Below, piece after piece: positions 9,150 through 18,051 of a stretch of DNA of 64,000 bases. Positions within the stretch are counted from its first letter, which is position 1; each line of letters starts with the position of its first letter. This DNA is from Curtobacterium sp. MCBD17_032. GTDB lineage: Bacteria > Actinomycetota > Actinomycetes > Actinomycetales > Microbacteriaceae. The stretch covers positions 19,320 through 83,319 of the forward strand of contig NZ_QKTO01000011.1 in assembly GCF_003234855.1 (NCBI RefSeq), given 5' to 3'. The translations under genes were made by a program, and so were the position numbers. The notes under the pieces are model-generated. The model worked only from the letters and a program-made list of their open reading frames with translations. It was not told the DNA's origin and did not search any database.

Positions 9150-10068
9150 AGTCGGCTCCCAGGTTCGCGAGGCTCTCGTCCGTCCAGTCGAGGGCGGTCC
9201 ACCGGAGGATCAGTTCCCCGAGTGGTTCGAGTTGCTCGAACGAGATGGAGGCGTTCCGGTACAGCTCCAGGATCGCGAGGAAACGAGCCACCACGATACC
9301 CGCCTGGTCGACGCCGGCGATCACCTCGCGGAACGTCACGTCCGGGGACCCCTCGTCGGCTCGGGTGCGGAGGAGGGACACCACGATGGCGGCCTGCTCC
9401 CGGATGCTCACCGCGGGGGCGTGCAGGTGGTCGAGTCCGACGGTCGGGATCTCCCGCGGCGCGAACGCCAGGGCGGCCAGTGCCGCGAAGTCCTGCACGG
9501 ACAGCGTCCACACGAGCTCCGGGGTCCGGGCGCGGAAGCGTTCCTCGAGCCGGACGCTCCGGACGTGCCGCCGGGACTCGGCGCCCCAGCGGTCGCCGAA
9601 CCACTCCGCCGCCTGCTTGAAGGCCCGGTACTGCAGCAGCCGTGCGAAGAGCAGGTCGCGGGCCTCGAGGAGTGCCACGTCCTCGGCGTCGACGAGTTCG
9701 CCCTGCGGCAGCAGTCCGACGATCTTCAGGTCGAGGAGCGTCGCCGCGACGACGAGGAACTCGCTCGCCTCGTCGAGTTCGTCGCTCGACTCGGCTTGTC
9801 GCACGTACGCGATGAACTCCCCCGTGACCGCGCTGAGGGCGACTTCGGTGATGTCGAGCTCGTGCTTCGTGATGAGCGAGAGCAGCAGGTCGAACGGTCC
9901 GTCGAAGTTGCTGAGCCGAACCCGGAACCCGGGCGCGGTCGTGGTGCCGACCGGCGCGTCGCGCGCGCCGTCGACGGGTCCGGGCGTGCCGGACGGGAGG
10001 CTCGGGGCCGGGTCCTCAGGCGACGGCGCCACGCTGGACGAGCTCTCGGGCCAGCTGCCGGTAGGCAT
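9139..10068 (-). CDS. scpA: Segregation and condensation protein A (kleisin)
   Basis: Kleisin subunit that bridges the SMC heads. Conserved features are FRVRLSNFDGPFDLLLSLITKHELDITEV from about residue 48, the hydrophobic stretch EFLVVAATLLDLKIVGLLP, and a C-terminal winged helix with VARFLAILELYRN. ATG 10068 lies 53 bases inside parA; a GTG at 10032 would overlap by only 17 bases and is a reasonable alternative because the first 45 residues are low-complexity. Translation is coupled to parA. Confidence 0.95.
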   Translation of the reverse strand: MPTGSWPESSSSVAPSPEDPAPSLPSGTPGPVDGARDAPVGTTTAPGFRVRLSNFDGPFDLLLSLITKHELDITEVALSAVTGEFIAYVRQAESSDELDEASEFLVVAATLLDLKIVGLLPQGELVDAEDVALLEARDLLFARLLQYRAFKQAAEWFGDRWGAESRRHVRSVRLEERFRARTPELVWTLSVQDFAALAALAFAPREIPTVGLDHLHAPAVSIREQAAIVVSLLRTRADEGSPDVTFREVIAGVDQAGIVVARFLAILELYRNASISFEQLEPLGELILRWTALDWTDESLANLGADYDG

Positions 10069-10894
10069 GCGCCGCGGCGTGCTCGGGAGCCGTCTGCGTG
10101 ATCGGCCGCGCGGACACCGTGGCGTCCGGGAACTTCACGGTGCGACCGATGACCGTGTCGAGGACACGGTCCCCGAAGGTCTCGACGACACGCTCCATGA
10201 CCTCACGCGAGTGCAGGGTCCGGGAGTCGTACATGGTCGGCAGGATGCCGTCGAGGGTGAGGGCCGGGTTGAGCCGGTCGCGCACCTTGTCGATGGTCTC
10301 GATGAGGAGCGCGACACCGCGGAGGGCGAAGAACTCGCACTCGAGCGGGATGAGCACGCCGTGCGCGGCCGTCAGGGCGTTCACGGTCAGGAGGCCGAGC
10401 GAGGGCTGGCAGTCGATGAGGATGACGTCGTAGTCGTTCGACACCTTCCGCAGCACGCTCGCGAGGATCTGCTCCCGGGCGACCTCGTTGACCAGGTGCA
10501 CCTCGGCCGCGGACAGGTCGATGTTCGCCGGGATGACGTCGAGCAGCGGCACGTTCGTCGGCTGGATGACCTGGTTCGGGTCCTTCACGGCGCCCATGAG
10601 CAGGTCGTAGACGGTGGGGATGTCGTGCGTGCGCACGCCGAGGCCGGCGGAGAGGGCGCCCTGCGGGTCGAAGTCGACCGCCAGGACCTTCCGCCCGTAC
10701 TCGGCCAGTGCGGCGCCGAGGTTGATCGCGGTGGTGGTCTTGCCGACCCCGCCCTTCTGGTTGCACAGGGAGATGATGCGGGCGGGACCGTGGCCGTCCA
10801 GCTCGTCCGGCACGGGGAACGCCCGCACGGGCCGACCGGTCGGACCCGTGACGATGTCGCCGGTACCGGAGGCTGTCGTCGGGATGCTGCTCAC
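10016..10894 (-). CDS. parA: ParA family chromosome-partitioning ATPase
   Basis: A 292-residue ParA/Soj-type ATPase. The deviant Walker A motif NQKGGVGKTT is near residue 46, with FDPQGALS (A') and VILIDCQPSLGLLTVNAL (Walker B region). GTG 10894 is chosen because TACGAT ends exactly 6 bases upstream, a leaderless arrangement. No parB is adjacent; position ahead of scpA-scpB is the usual one for this second ParA paralogue in Actinobacteria, whose role is less clear than that of the parAB locus near oriC. It heads the operon that runs to der. Confidence 0.93.
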   Translation of the reverse strand: MSSIPTTASGTGDIVTGPTGRPVRAFPVPDELDGHGPARIISLCNQKGGVGKTTTAINLGAALAEYGRKVLAVDFDPQGALSAGLGVRTHDIPTVYDLLMGAVKDPNQVIQPTNVPLLDVIPANIDLSAAEVHLVNEVAREQILASVLRKVSNDYDVILIDCQPSLGLLTVNALTAAHGVLIPLECEFFALRGVALLIETIDKVRDRLNPALTLDGILPTMYDSRTLHSREVMERVVETFGDRVLDTVIGRTVKFPDATVSARPITQTAPEHAAAHAYRQLARELVQRGAVA

Positions 10895-10900
10895 CGGGCC

Positions 10901-10906
10901 ATCGTA
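10901..10906 (-). promoter_or_regulatory. Leaderless -10 element of parA (TACGAT)
   Basis: TACGAT lies 6 bases before the GTG start of parA. It would drive the parA-scpA-scpB-rluB operon. Confidence 0.6.
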
Positions 10907-10997
10907 CCGGCGCGGCTGCGCGTGGCCGGGCCGCACCGCCGATCGGGGCGCGGCGCAGGACGGAGTCGTGGCGGGCCTCCCGGCCGGTCGGGCGGTG

Positions 10998-11819
10998 TCA
11001 GGCCGCGCGGAGGGCGACGCGCATGCTGTCCACGCGCTCCGCGATGACGGGGTCCGCCGCCCACCGCTGCTGCAGGCGGCCGACCAGCTCGCCGACCTGG
11101 TCGCGGTCCAGCCCGGCGAGGAGCCGGAGACCGACCGTGAGCTCGGGCCCGGCGAACCGGGAGAGCGGGTCCCCGGGCGACAGCTCGACGCGGACCACGG
11201 CGGGTTCGGTCTCGACCGTGCCGGCGAAGGCGCGGGCGACCTCGGGGTCCTCGGCGCACGGCGTCCAGGGCAGGTCCTGCCCGAGCGCCCAGACCGCGGG
11301 TCGGCGGAGGACGAACTCCGTCGGGGCCGTCGGGTCGAGCACGACGAGCTGGGTGTCCTCGCTCGCCGCGGCCATCGCGACGCGCCGGGACTCGACCGGG
11401 ATCGGACGGGCGTCCGCGTCCCAGGCGCGCATCGCCTCGACCGAGGTGAAGGCGGGCATGACCGCCCGGCCGTCGGGGCCCGCGACCGTCACGATCGACA
11501 GTTCCTGTGTCTTGTCGACGACGCGTCCGTCCGGGGTCTCCCCGACGTCGCCCGCTTCCGCGACGAGTGGGATGAGCAGCCGTGCGTGCCGGAGTGCCGC
11601 GACGACGGCGGCGTGCGAGCCACCCTCCGCGACGGCGGTGATGGCGGCGACGAGGGCCGGGTCGGCCAGGCCGTCGTCCTCGGCGAAGGTCGTGTCGTGC
11701 GCGTCGAACGTGCGACCGGCCCACGGGTTGCCGGCGGAGTCCGCCGCATGGGCGTGCTCCTGGACGGCAGGGTCGTCGGGGTCCGGCCCGGTGCCGCGGC
11801 CGTTCGAGATGCCCGCCAC
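10998..11819 (-). CDS. SseB family protein
   Basis: A 273-residue cytoplasmic protein. The segment ALRHARLLIPLVAE, followed by MPAFTSVEAMRAWDADARPIPV and a C-terminal region with VRVELSPG, matches the SseB N-terminal domain family common in Actinobacteria, where it often follows hisA. Function is unknown. GTG 11819 has GGAG about 8 bases upstream and begins 3 bases after the hisA stop, so it is the last gene of the histidine operon. Confidence 0.85.
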   Translation of the reverse strand: MAGISNGRGTGPDPDDPAVQEHAHAADSAGNPWAGRTFDAHDTTFAEDDGLADPALVAAITAVAEGGSHAAVVAALRHARLLIPLVAEAGDVGETPDGRVVDKTQELSIVTVAGPDGRAVMPAFTSVEAMRAWDADARPIPVESRRVAMAAASEDTQLVVLDPTAPTEFVLRRPAVWALGQDLPWTPCAEDPEVARAFAGTVETEPAVVRVELSPGDPLSRFAGPELTVGLRLLAGLDRDQVGELVGRLQQRWAADPVIAERVDSMRVALRAA

Positions 11820-11822
11820 GGA

Positions 11823-12569
11823 CTACTCCGAGGCGATGTCGAGCGCGGCCGGCAGCGTGAACGCCCCGGAGTACAGCGCCTTGCCGATGATCGCACCCTC
11901 GAGGCCGTGCGGCACGAGCTCGCGGAGCGCCCGCAGGTCGTCGAGCGTCGAGATGCCGCCCGAGGCCACCACGGGCTGGTCGGTCCGGTCGCACACCTGG
12001 CGCAGCAGGTCGACGTTCGGGCCCTGCAGCGTGCCGTCCTTCGTGACGTCGGTGACGACGTACCGGGCGCAACCGGCGTCCTCGAGCCGGTCGAGCACCT
12101 CCCAGAGGTCGCCCGCGTCCTCGGTCCACCCCCGGCTGGCGAGGGTGGTGCCGCGGACGTCGAGCCCCACGGCGATCTGCTCGCCGTACTGCCCGATGAC
12201 CCGCGCTGCCCAGTCCGGGTCCTCGAGGGCGGCGGTGCCGAGGTTCACCCGGGCGGCGCCGGTGGCGAGGGCGGCCTCGAGCGACGCGTCGTCCCGGATG
12301 CCGCCGGAGAGCTCGACGGAGACGCCCTCCACCTCGCGGATGGCGTGCGCGATCACCCTGCGGTTGTCACCACGACCGAAGGCCGCGTCGAGGTCGACGA
12401 GGTGGATCCACTCCGCCCCCTGGTCACGCCAGGTGCGGGCCGCGACGACGGGGTCGCCGTACCCGGTCTCACTGCCGGCTTCGCCCTGGGTGAGGCGCAC
12501 GGCCTGACCGTCGACCACGTCGACGGCCGGCAGCAGGACGAGGGGCTGGGTGGTGGAGAGCTCGGTCAT
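11823..12569 (-). CDS. priA: Phosphoribosyl isomerase HisA/PriA
   Basis: A 248-residue TIM-barrel that isomerises ProFAR to PRFAR in histidine synthesis. In most Actinobacteria this enzyme (PriA) also does the TrpF reaction of tryptophan synthesis; I infer that here from lineage, since trpF is not visible. Seen motifs are [15 protein letters not shown] with the catalytic Asp, [36 protein letters not shown] and ASGGIST. ATG 12569 is 20 bases after the hisH stop. Confidence 0.96.
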   Translation of the reverse strand: MTELSTTQPLVLLPAVDVVDGQAVRLTQGEAGSETGYGDPVVAARTWRDQGAEWIHLVDLDAAFGRGDNRRVIAHAIREVEGVSVELSGGIRDDASLEAALATGAARVNLGTAALEDPDWAARVIGQYGEQIAVGLDVRGTTLASRGWTEDAGDLWEVLDRLEDAGCARYVVTDVTKDGTLQGPNVDLLRQVCDRTDQPVVASGGISTLDDLRALRELVPHGLEGAIIGKALYSGAFTLPAALDIASE

Positions 12570-12589
12570 GGTCCCGTCGGGATCGGGGG

Positions 12590-13228
12590 TCACAGCGACG
12601 AGACCCAGTTGCGGAGGAGGCGGATGCCCGGCTCGCCGGACTTCTCCGGGTGGAACTGCGTGGCGCTGAGCGGGCCGTTCTCGACCGCGGCGACGAAGCG
12701 TTCCCCGTGCTCGGCCCAGGTGAGCTTCGGGGCACGGAACGGGCCGTAGGCCTCGAGCGGGAACTCCGTGACACCGTAGGAGTGCACGAAGTAGAAGCGC
12801 TCGTCCCGGAGACCGTCGAACAGCACGGAGTCCTCCGGCGCCTCGACCGTGTTCCAGCCCATGTGCGGCAGGACCTCGGCCTCGATCGGTTCGACGACGC
12901 CCGGCCACTGTCCGAGGCCCTCGACGTCGGCACCGCGCTCGACGCCGCGCTCGAAGAGGACCTGCATGCCGACGCAGATGCCGAGCACCGGACGTCCACC
13001 GGCGAGTCGGTGGTCGACGATCTCGCCGCCGCGGACCCCTTCTAGCTGGTCGACGACCGCGGCGAACGCACCGACGCCGGGGACCAGGAGCCCGTCCGCC
13101 CGGAGCGCCGCCTGCTTGTCGTTCGAGAGCGTCACGTCGGCGCCGGCCCGTTCCAGGGCCTTCGCGGCGGAGTGGACGTTGCCGGATCCGTAGTCGAGGA
13201 CGACGACGTTCGGGCGGGTGGTGCTCAC
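12590..13228 (-). CDS. hisH: Imidazole glycerol phosphate synthase, glutamine amidotransferase subunit
   Basis: A 212-residue class I glutaminase that passes ammonia to HisF. The nucleophile elbow [14 protein letters not shown] holds the catalytic Cys, and [12 protein letters not shown] holds the His and Glu of the triad. GTG start; its GTGA overlaps the hisB stop, giving 4-base coupling. HisF is not in the window. Confidence 0.97.
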   Translation of the reverse strand: MSTTRPNVVVLDYGSGNVHSAAKALERAGADVTLSNDKQAALRADGLLVPGVGAFAAVVDQLEGVRGGEIVDHRLAGGRPVLGICVGMQVLFERGVERGADVEGLGQWPGVVEPIEAEVLPHMGWNTVEAPEDSVLFDGLRDERFYFVHSYGVTEFPLEAYGPFRAPKLTWAEHGERFVAAVENGPLSATQFHPEKSGEPGIRLLRNWVSSL

Positions 13229-13827
13229 AGCGTGCCCTTCGTGGAGGGGATGCCGTCGACGCGCGGGTCGAGTTCGACGGCGCGGCGCATCGCCCGGGCG
13301 AAGGCCTTGAACTCGGCCTCGGCGATGTGGTGGGGGTCGCGCCCACCGAGCACGCGGACGTGCACGGTGATGCCCGCGTTGAACGTGATCGCCTCGAACA
13401 CGTGGCGGACCATCGACCCGGTGAAGTGGCCGCCGATGCGGTGGAACTCGAAACCGTCGGGCTCCCCCGAGTGCACGAGGAACGGGCGGCCGGACACGTC
13501 GACCACCGCCTGCGCGAGGGCTTCGTCGAGCGGGACGAGGGCGTCGCCGTAGCGGCCGATGCCCGCCCGGTCACCGAGGGCCTGCTTCAGCGCCTGCCCG
13601 AGCACGATGCCGGTGTCCTCGACCGTGTGGTGCACGTCGATGTCCGTGTCACCCGAGCTCTGCACGCGCAGGTCGATCAGGGAGTGCTTGCTGAAGGCCG
13701 TCAGCATGTGGTCGAAGAACGGCACGCTCGTCGCGATCTCGGACGTCCCGGTGCCGTCGAGGTCGAGCGACAGGGAGACGCTCGATTCGCTCGTCGAGCG
13801 GGTGATCTCGGCGGTACGCGCGGTCAT
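13225..13827 (-). CDS. hisB: Imidazoleglycerol-phosphate dehydratase
   Basis: A 200-residue Mn-dependent dehydratase of histidine synthesis, of the monofunctional kind. It shows the two metal-binding repeats [12 protein letters not shown] with [14 protein letters not shown], and [14 protein letters not shown] with [19 protein letters not shown]. Its ATG overlaps the hisC stop (ATGA), and its own stop overlaps hisH. Confidence 0.97.
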   Translation of the reverse strand: MTARTAEITRSTSESSVSLSLDLDGTGTSEIATSVPFFDHMLTAFSKHSLIDLRVQSSGDTDIDVHHTVEDTGIVLGQALKQALGDRAGIGRYGDALVPLDEALAQAVVDVSGRPFLVHSGEPDGFEFHRIGGHFTGSMVRHVFEAITFNAGITVHVRVLGGRDPHHIAEAEFKAFARAMRRAVELDPRVDGIPSTKGTL

Positions 13828-14930
13828 GCTCCAACCCTAACGGGCGGCTGCTCGGCGGCGACCGCGCGCATGGCGTCGAGGAACGCGGTGGTCTCCTCCG
13901 TCGTCCCGGCGCTCACGCGGAGGTGGTTCGGGATGCCGAGGTCGCGGACGATCACATCGCGCTCGAGCAACGACTCGAACGCAGCGCGCGGGTCGGCGAC
14001 GCCACCGAACAGCACGAAGTTCGACCAGGTCTCGTGCGGCTGGTACCCCATCGCACGGAGCTCCGTGACCATGCGGTCGCGCTGCCCCCGGATCTCGTCG
14101 ACCATGGCCAGCATCTCCGGCGCGTGCCGGAGGGCCGCGACGGCCGCTGCCTGCGTCAGGGCGGAGAGGTGGTACGGCAGACGTACGAGGCGGAGCGCGT
14201 CGATCACGGCGGGGTCCGCCGCGAGGTACCCGACACGGGCGCCGGCGAAGGCGAAGGCCTTGCTCATCGTCCGGGACACGACCAGGCGTTCCCGGCCGGG
14301 CAGGAGCGTGAGCGCGGTCGGCTGTCCCACCGGCATGAACTCCGCGTAGGCCTCGTCCACCATGACGATGCCGTCGGTGGCGTCGTAGACGGCCTCGATC
14401 GTGGCCAGGTCGAGCGGGGTCCCCGTCGGGTTGTTCGGCCCACAGAGGAACACGAGGTCCGGCCGGTGGGCGGTGACCGCTGCGACGGCGGTCTCCGGCG
14501 AGATCCGGAACGCGGCGTCACGGTCGGCCGGGATCCACTGCGTCCCCGTCCCCGACGCGATGATCGAGTGCATGGAGTAGGTCGGCGGGAACCCGAGCAC
14601 GCTCCGCCCCGGCCCACCGAAGGCCTGGAGGAGCTGCTGGATGACCTCGTTCGAGCCGTTCGCCGCCCAGACCGACTCCGCACCGAGCCCGTGCCCGAGG
14701 TACCCGGCCAGGGACTCCCGCAGCTCGGTGAACTCGCGGTCCGGGTAGCGGTTCACCGTGGTCAACGCCTGCCGGATCGACGCGACGATGTCCTCTGCGA
14801 CGTCCTGCGGCACGGGATGCGTGTTCTCGTTGACGTTGAGCTGCACGCGGACGTGCTTCTGGGGAGCGCCGTACGGGCTCTGCCCGCGGAGGTCGTCGCG
14901 GATCGGGAGGTCTTCGAGCGTGGTTGCCAC
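13824..14930 (-). CDS. hisC: Histidinol-phosphate aminotransferase
   Basis: A 368-residue PLP-dependent class I/II aminotransferase. Seen are [47 protein letters not shown] and [17 protein letters not shown] with the PLP lysine. The frame is open further upstream, but GTG 14930 gives the expected N terminus ([16 protein letters not shown]) and sits 6 bases after TACGAT. It is first in hisC-hisB-hisH-hisA-sseB. Confidence 0.96.
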   Translation of the reverse strand: MATTLEDLPIRDDLRGQSPYGAPQKHVRVQLNVNENTHPVPQDVAEDIVASIRQALTTVNRYPDREFTELRESLAGYLGHGLGAESVWAANGSNEVIQQLLQAFGGPGRSVLGFPPTYSMHSIIASGTGTQWIPADRDAAFRISPETAVAAVTAHRPDLVFLCGPNNPTGTPLDLATIEAVYDATDGIVMVDEAYAEFMPVGQPTALTLLPGRERLVVSRTMSKAFAFAGARVGYLAADPAVIDALRLVRLPYHLSALTQAAAVAALRHAPEMLAMVDEIRGQRDRMVTELRAMGYQPHETWSNFVLFGGVADPRAAFESLLERDVIVRDLGIPNHLRVSAGTTEETTAFLDAMRAVAAEQPPVRVGA

Positions 14931-14936
14931 CGATCC

Positions 14937-14942
14937 ATCGTA
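14937..14942 (-). promoter_or_regulatory. Leaderless -10 element of the his operon (TACGAT)
   Basis: TACGAT ends 6 bases before the hisC GTG, the same spacing and box as at parA. No Shine-Dalgarno sequence is present. Confidence 0.6.
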
Positions 14943-15037
14943 GGCCGCGCGGCCTCCGGAACCGCCGCCCGTCCGGACGGTTCCGCCCGCGTCACCGGGG
15001 AACCGGGTGCGCGGCGCCCCTGAGCACCGACCGGTCG

Positions 15038-15400
15038 TCAGCGGTCGTACTGCGCCGGGATCGCGATCTCCTGGCCGGCCTGCAGGCCCGAGCCGTCGAG
15101 GGCGTTGAGGTCCACGACGTCCTGCACGAAGTCGCGCGGGTCGGAGTCGGGAGCGGTCTGCTCGGCCAGCTGCCACAGGGTCTCGCCCGGCTGCACCGTG
15201 ACGGTGTCGAAGTGCACGTCCGCCGCACGGTCACCGGCGGACGCCTGCCCACCGTTCAGCATGGCGATCCCGACGCAGAACAGCACCGGAAGGGCAGCGA
15301 GGGTCGTGAAGACGACCCGGCCGCGGCGGGTGAGACGGAGGCGCGTGCGCACTGCGGGTGCTGCGGTGTGCTGCGTGTCCGCGATGGCGTTGGTGCTCAT
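15038..15400 (-). CDS. LysM-domain membrane protein, probable SOS-induced cell division inhibitor
   Basis: A 120-residue protein: about 27 cytoplasmic residues ending in Arg-rich RLRLTRRGR, one transmembrane segment ([20 protein letters not shown]), then a single extracytoplasmic LysM domain from about residue 66 ([20 protein letters not shown] to [10 protein letters not shown]). ATG 15400 has AGGAAGG 8 bases upstream. It diverges from lexA and a perfect LexA box overlaps its promoter. This position and architecture match YneA of Bacillus, ChiZ (Rv2719c) of Mycobacterium and DivS of Corynebacterium, which delay division during DNA damage. The functional call is inference from context; sequence outside LysM is not conserved in that group. 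Confidence 0.85.
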   Translation of the reverse strand: MSTNAIADTQHTAAPAVRTRLRLTRRGRVVFTTLAALPVLFCVGIAMLNGGQASAGDRAADVHFDTVTVQPGETLWQLAEQTAPDSDPRDFVQDVVDLNALDGSGLQAGQEIAIPAQYDR

Positions 15401-15466
15401 GTCGTTGCCTTCCTGCTTGCCGTCGGAGTCCGATCGGCCCGGAGCGAGCCGACCGAAGTCGTGTAC

Positions 15467-15480
15467 CGAACGTACGTTCG
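15467..15480. promoter_or_regulatory. LexA (SOS) box of the LysM gene
   Basis: CGAACGTACGTTCG is a perfect palindrome and fits the Gram-positive SOS consensus CGAACRNRYGTTYG. On the minus strand the box contains TACGTT (15469-15474), which lies 17 bases from TTGTGC (15492-15497): a plausible -10/-35 pair for the LysM gene, so bound LexA would cover the promoter. Confidence 0.9.
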
Positions 15481-15539
15481 ATCGGGTGAATGCACAAGTC
15501 CCCCGGAGCGAACCGAGAGGGTTTTCCCTGCGACACGCT

Positions 15540-15553
15540 CGAACAGGTGTTTG
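15540..15553. promoter_or_regulatory. LexA (SOS) box of lexA
   Basis: CGAACAGGTGTTTG fits CGAACRNRYGTTYG at every position. It overlaps a candidate -35 TTGGTC (15551-15556), which is 17 bases from TACTGT (15574-15579), a good -10 for lexA. This predicts autorepression of lexA. Confidence 0.85.
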
Positions 15554-15659
15554 GTCCGCGTTCCCCGACCGGATACTGTTTCGAGCGACTGGAACAAGTC
15601 TCGGGGGGACCACCGACATTCCCGCAGACGGACGTTCCACCCGCGACGAAGGGCGAGAC

Positions 15660-16304
15660 GTGACGGACGAACTGCGCGGACAGAAACCGCTGACCGCGAA
15701 GCAGCAGTCGATCCTCGACGCGATCCGTGCGTCGATCGCCAGCCGGGGCTACCCGCCGAGCATGCGTGAGATCGGCGACGCAGCCGGGCTCTCGTCACTG
15801 TCGAGCGTCTCGCACCAGCTCGGGCAGCTCGAGCTCGGCGGCTGGATCCGGCGGGACCCGAACCGCCCGCGGGCGCTCGAGGTCCTGGTCGACGAGCCGA
15901 CGCCCGGCGCCGACGGCCCGGACGTCGACACCACGACGCTCGTCCCCCTCGTCGGACGCATCGCCGCCGGTGTCCCGATCACCGCGGAGCAGCACGTCGA
16001 CGAGATCATCCCCCTGCCCCGCCAGCTCGTCGGGACCGGCGACCTCTTCATGCTCAAGGTCGTGGGCGAGTCGATGATCGACGCGGCGATCTGCGACGGT
16101 GACTGGGTGGTCGTCCGGGCACAGCAGACCGCCGAGAACGGCGACGTCGTCGCCGCGATGCTCGACGAGGAAGCCACGGTCAAGGTCTTCCGTCAGCGGG
16201 ACGGCCACACGTGGCTGCTCCCCCGCAACTCCGCGTTCGAGCCGATCCTCGGCGATGCCGCCACGGTGCTCGGCAAGGTCGTCGCGGTCCTCCGCTCCAT
16301 CTGA
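15660..16304 (+). CDS. lexA: SOS-response repressor LexA
   Basis: A 214-residue repressor. The N-terminal winged helix ([23 protein letters not shown], then [20 protein letters not shown]) binds SOS boxes. The C-terminal S24 peptidase domain has the self-cleavage site Ala-Gly in VGRIAAGVP, catalytic Ser138 in GESMID and Lys175 in ATVKVF; the 37-residue spacing equals that of E. coli LexA. GTG 15660 is chosen because AAGGG lies 6 bases upstream and it gives the family N terminus; the frame is open further up. Two SOS boxes lie in the region shared with the divergent LysM gene. Confidence 0.97.
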   Translation: MTDELRGQKPLTAKQQSILDAIRASIASRGYPPSMREIGDAAGLSSLSSVSHQLGQLELGGWIRRDPNRPRALEVLVDEPTPGADGPDVDTTTLVPLVGRIAAGVPITAEQHVDEIIPLPRQLVGTGDLFMLKVVGESMIDAAICDGDWVVVRAQQTAENGDVVAAMLDEEATVKVFRQRDGHTWLLPRNSAFEPILGDAATVLGKVVAVLRSI

Positions 16305-16316
16305 CCGCTCCGGAAA

Positions 16317-16379
16317 CGCCACGAGGGCGGCTGCGCGCAACGCGACGGCGTTGCGGGCAGCCGCCCTCCTCGCGTGGCG
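16317..16379 (+). terminator. Strong terminator hairpin of lexA
   Basis: A 63-base near-perfect inverted repeat starting 13 bases after the lexA stop: CGCCACGAGGGCGGCTG pairs with CAGCCGCCCTCCTCGCGTGGCG and the centre GCAACGC/GCGTTGC closes the loop. There is no U-tract, as usual in this lineage. Confidence 0.8.
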
Positions 16380-16390
16380 CGGACGCGACG

Positions 16391-16430
16391 GACGGGAGGC
16401 CCGGTGCGGGCGTGCACCGGGCCTCCCGTC
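16391..16430. terminator. GACGGGAGGC-family hairpin between lexA and hflX
   Basis: Perfect 17-base arms (GACGGGAGGCCCGGTGC and its complement) around a 6-base loop, 15 bases beyond the hflX stop. It is the best copy of a hairpin type repeated in this window and would serve hflX on the minus strand. Confidence 0.75.
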
Positions 16431-16445
16431 CGTTCGGACCTGCCG

Positions 16446-17999
16446 TCAGGCGGACGCGACCGGCGCGACCACGTACGGGTCGAGTTCCGCGACCTCCCGC
16501 TGGAAGACCCGCACCCGGAGGCGCGTCCCCTCCGCCACGTAGTCCACCGACTCCACCGCACCCGCGTCGTGCAGGTGCGAGACCAGGTCACCACGGGAGA
16601 ACGGCACGACGACGGTCAGTTCGACGTCGGGCTCGGGCAGGCGCGCCTCGATCGCCGCGAGCAGGTCCGGGATGCCGGCACCCGTGCGGGCCGACACGAA
16701 GACGGCGTCCGGCGCGAGCGCCACGAGGGCCATGCGCTGGGTGTCGTCGATGAGGTCCGCCTTGTTGAAGGCGACGATCTCCGGGACGTCGCGCGCCCCG
16801 ACGTCGCCGATGACCTCTCGCACCGTCGCGAGCTGCGCTGCCGGGTCGGGGTGGGAACCGTCGACCACGTGGACGATGACGTCCGCGTTCCCGACCTCCT
16901 CGAGCGTCGAGCGGAACGCCTCGACCAACTGGTGCGGGAGGTTCCGGACGAACCCGACGGTGTCGGTGAAGGTGAACTCGCGCCCCTTCGACGTCTCCGT
17001 GCGGCGGACCGTCGAGTCGAGGGTGGCGAACAGCTGGTTCTGGACCAGGACGCCGGCGCTCGTGAGCCGGTTGAGCAGCGAGGACTTCCCGGCGTTCGTG
17101 TACCCGGCGATCGCGACGCTCGGGACGGCGTTGCGGGTGCGGTCGGCACGCTTGGCCTCGCGAGCCGGGGTGAAGCCCGCGATCTGCCGACGGAGCTTCG
17201 CCATCCGGGTGTGGATCTTCCGGCGGTCGAGCTCCATCTTCGTCTCACCCGGTCCGCGCGAACCCATGCCGGCGCCGCCGGAGACCTGGCCACCGGCCTG
17301 CCGGGACATCGACTCACCCCAGCCACGCAGACGCGGGAGCAGGTACTGGAGCTGCGCGAGCTCGACCTGCGCCTTGCCCTCGCGCGTGGAGGCGTGCTGG
17401 CTGAAGATGTCGAGGATCACGGCCGTGCGGTCGATCACCTTGACCTTGACGACGTCCTCGAGCGCACGGCGCTGCGACGGTGCGAGTTCGGTGTCCGCGA
17501 TGACCGTGTCCGCGCCGGTGGCCTTGACCACCATGGCGAGTTCCTGGGCCTTGCCCTTGCCGAGGTAGGTCGCCGGGTCGGGGGTCGGCCGGCGCTGCAG
17601 GAGCCCGTCGAGCACCACGGCGCCCGCGGTCTCGGCGAGGGCCGACAGCTCGCGGAGCGAGTTCTCGGCGTCGGAGGCGTCGCCCTGCGCGTACACGCCG
17701 ATGAGGACGACGCGCTCGAGCCGGAGCTGCCGGTACTCGACCTCAGTGACGTCCTCGAGCTCGGTGGAGAGGCCGACGACGCGGCGCAGCGCCGCACGGT
17801 CCTCACGGTCGTACTGGTCGCCGTCGCCATCCCAACCCTGCTCGTCCACCGAGCGGGTCTGGATCGCCTGCGCCGGCGCGAAGATGGAGGATGCCGCGCG
17901 CCGGTCGGCGTTGCGCAGCACCCGCTCGACGACACCGTCTGCGCTGTCGTCGTGGATGGTCTGTTCGTCCTGCTGATGGGATTCCGTCATGCTGTGCAC
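16446..17999 (-). CDS. hflX: Ribosome-splitting GTPase HflX
   Basis: A 517-residue GTPase that rescues stalled ribosomes. An HflX-specific N-terminal nucleotide-binding domain (about 90-290, with TYLGKGKAQELA and the glycine-rich GGQVSGGAGMGSRGPGETKME) precedes the G domain: GYTNAGKSSLLN (G1), DTVGFVRNLP (G3), NKADL (G4). GTG 17999 is preferred over ATG 17990 because GGAGG sits exactly 6 bases upstream of it. An acidic N-terminal tail of about 65 residues is specific to this group. It is divergent from the methyltransferase gene. Confidence 0.96.
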   Translation of the reverse strand: MHSMTESHQQDEQTIHDDSADGVVERVLRNADRRAASSIFAPAQAIQTRSVDEQGWDGDGDQYDREDRAALRRVVGLSTELEDVTEVEYRQLRLERVVLIGVYAQGDASDAENSLRELSALAETAGAVVLDGLLQRRPTPDPATYLGKGKAQELAMVVKATGADTVIADTELAPSQRRALEDVVKVKVIDRTAVILDIFSQHASTREGKAQVELAQLQYLLPRLRGWGESMSRQAGGQVSGGAGMGSRGPGETKMELDRRKIHTRMAKLRRQIAGFTPAREAKRADRTRNAVPSVAIAGYTNAGKSSLLNRLTSAGVLVQNQLFATLDSTVRRTETSKGREFTFTDTVGFVRNLPHQLVEAFRSTLEEVGNADVIVHVVDGSHPDPAAQLATVREVIGDVGARDVPEIVAFNKADLIDDTQRMALVALAPDAVFVSARTGAGIPDLLAAIEARLPEPDVELTVVVPFSRGDLVSHLHDAGAVESVDYVAEGTRLRVRVFQREVAELDPYVVAPVASA

Positions 18000-18039
18000 A
18001 GGCTACCTCCGGAGCCCTCTGGACACACGGGGTTCCCGG

Positions 18040-18045
18040 TACGGT
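18040..18045 (+). promoter_or_regulatory. Leaderless -10 element (TACGGT) of the methyltransferase gene
   Basis: TACGGT ends 6 bases before ATG 18052, with no Shine-Dalgarno sequence in between. Confidence 0.55.
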
Positions 18046-18051
18046 TCTTCC

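Noticed and set aside
6174..9620. Very long plus-strand open frame rich in Pro, Arg and Ser opposite rluB/scpB/scpA
   Set aside because: It is antisense to three clear genes and its repeats are the complement of the rluB RGG-like array; long antisense frames are normal in DNA this GC-rich.
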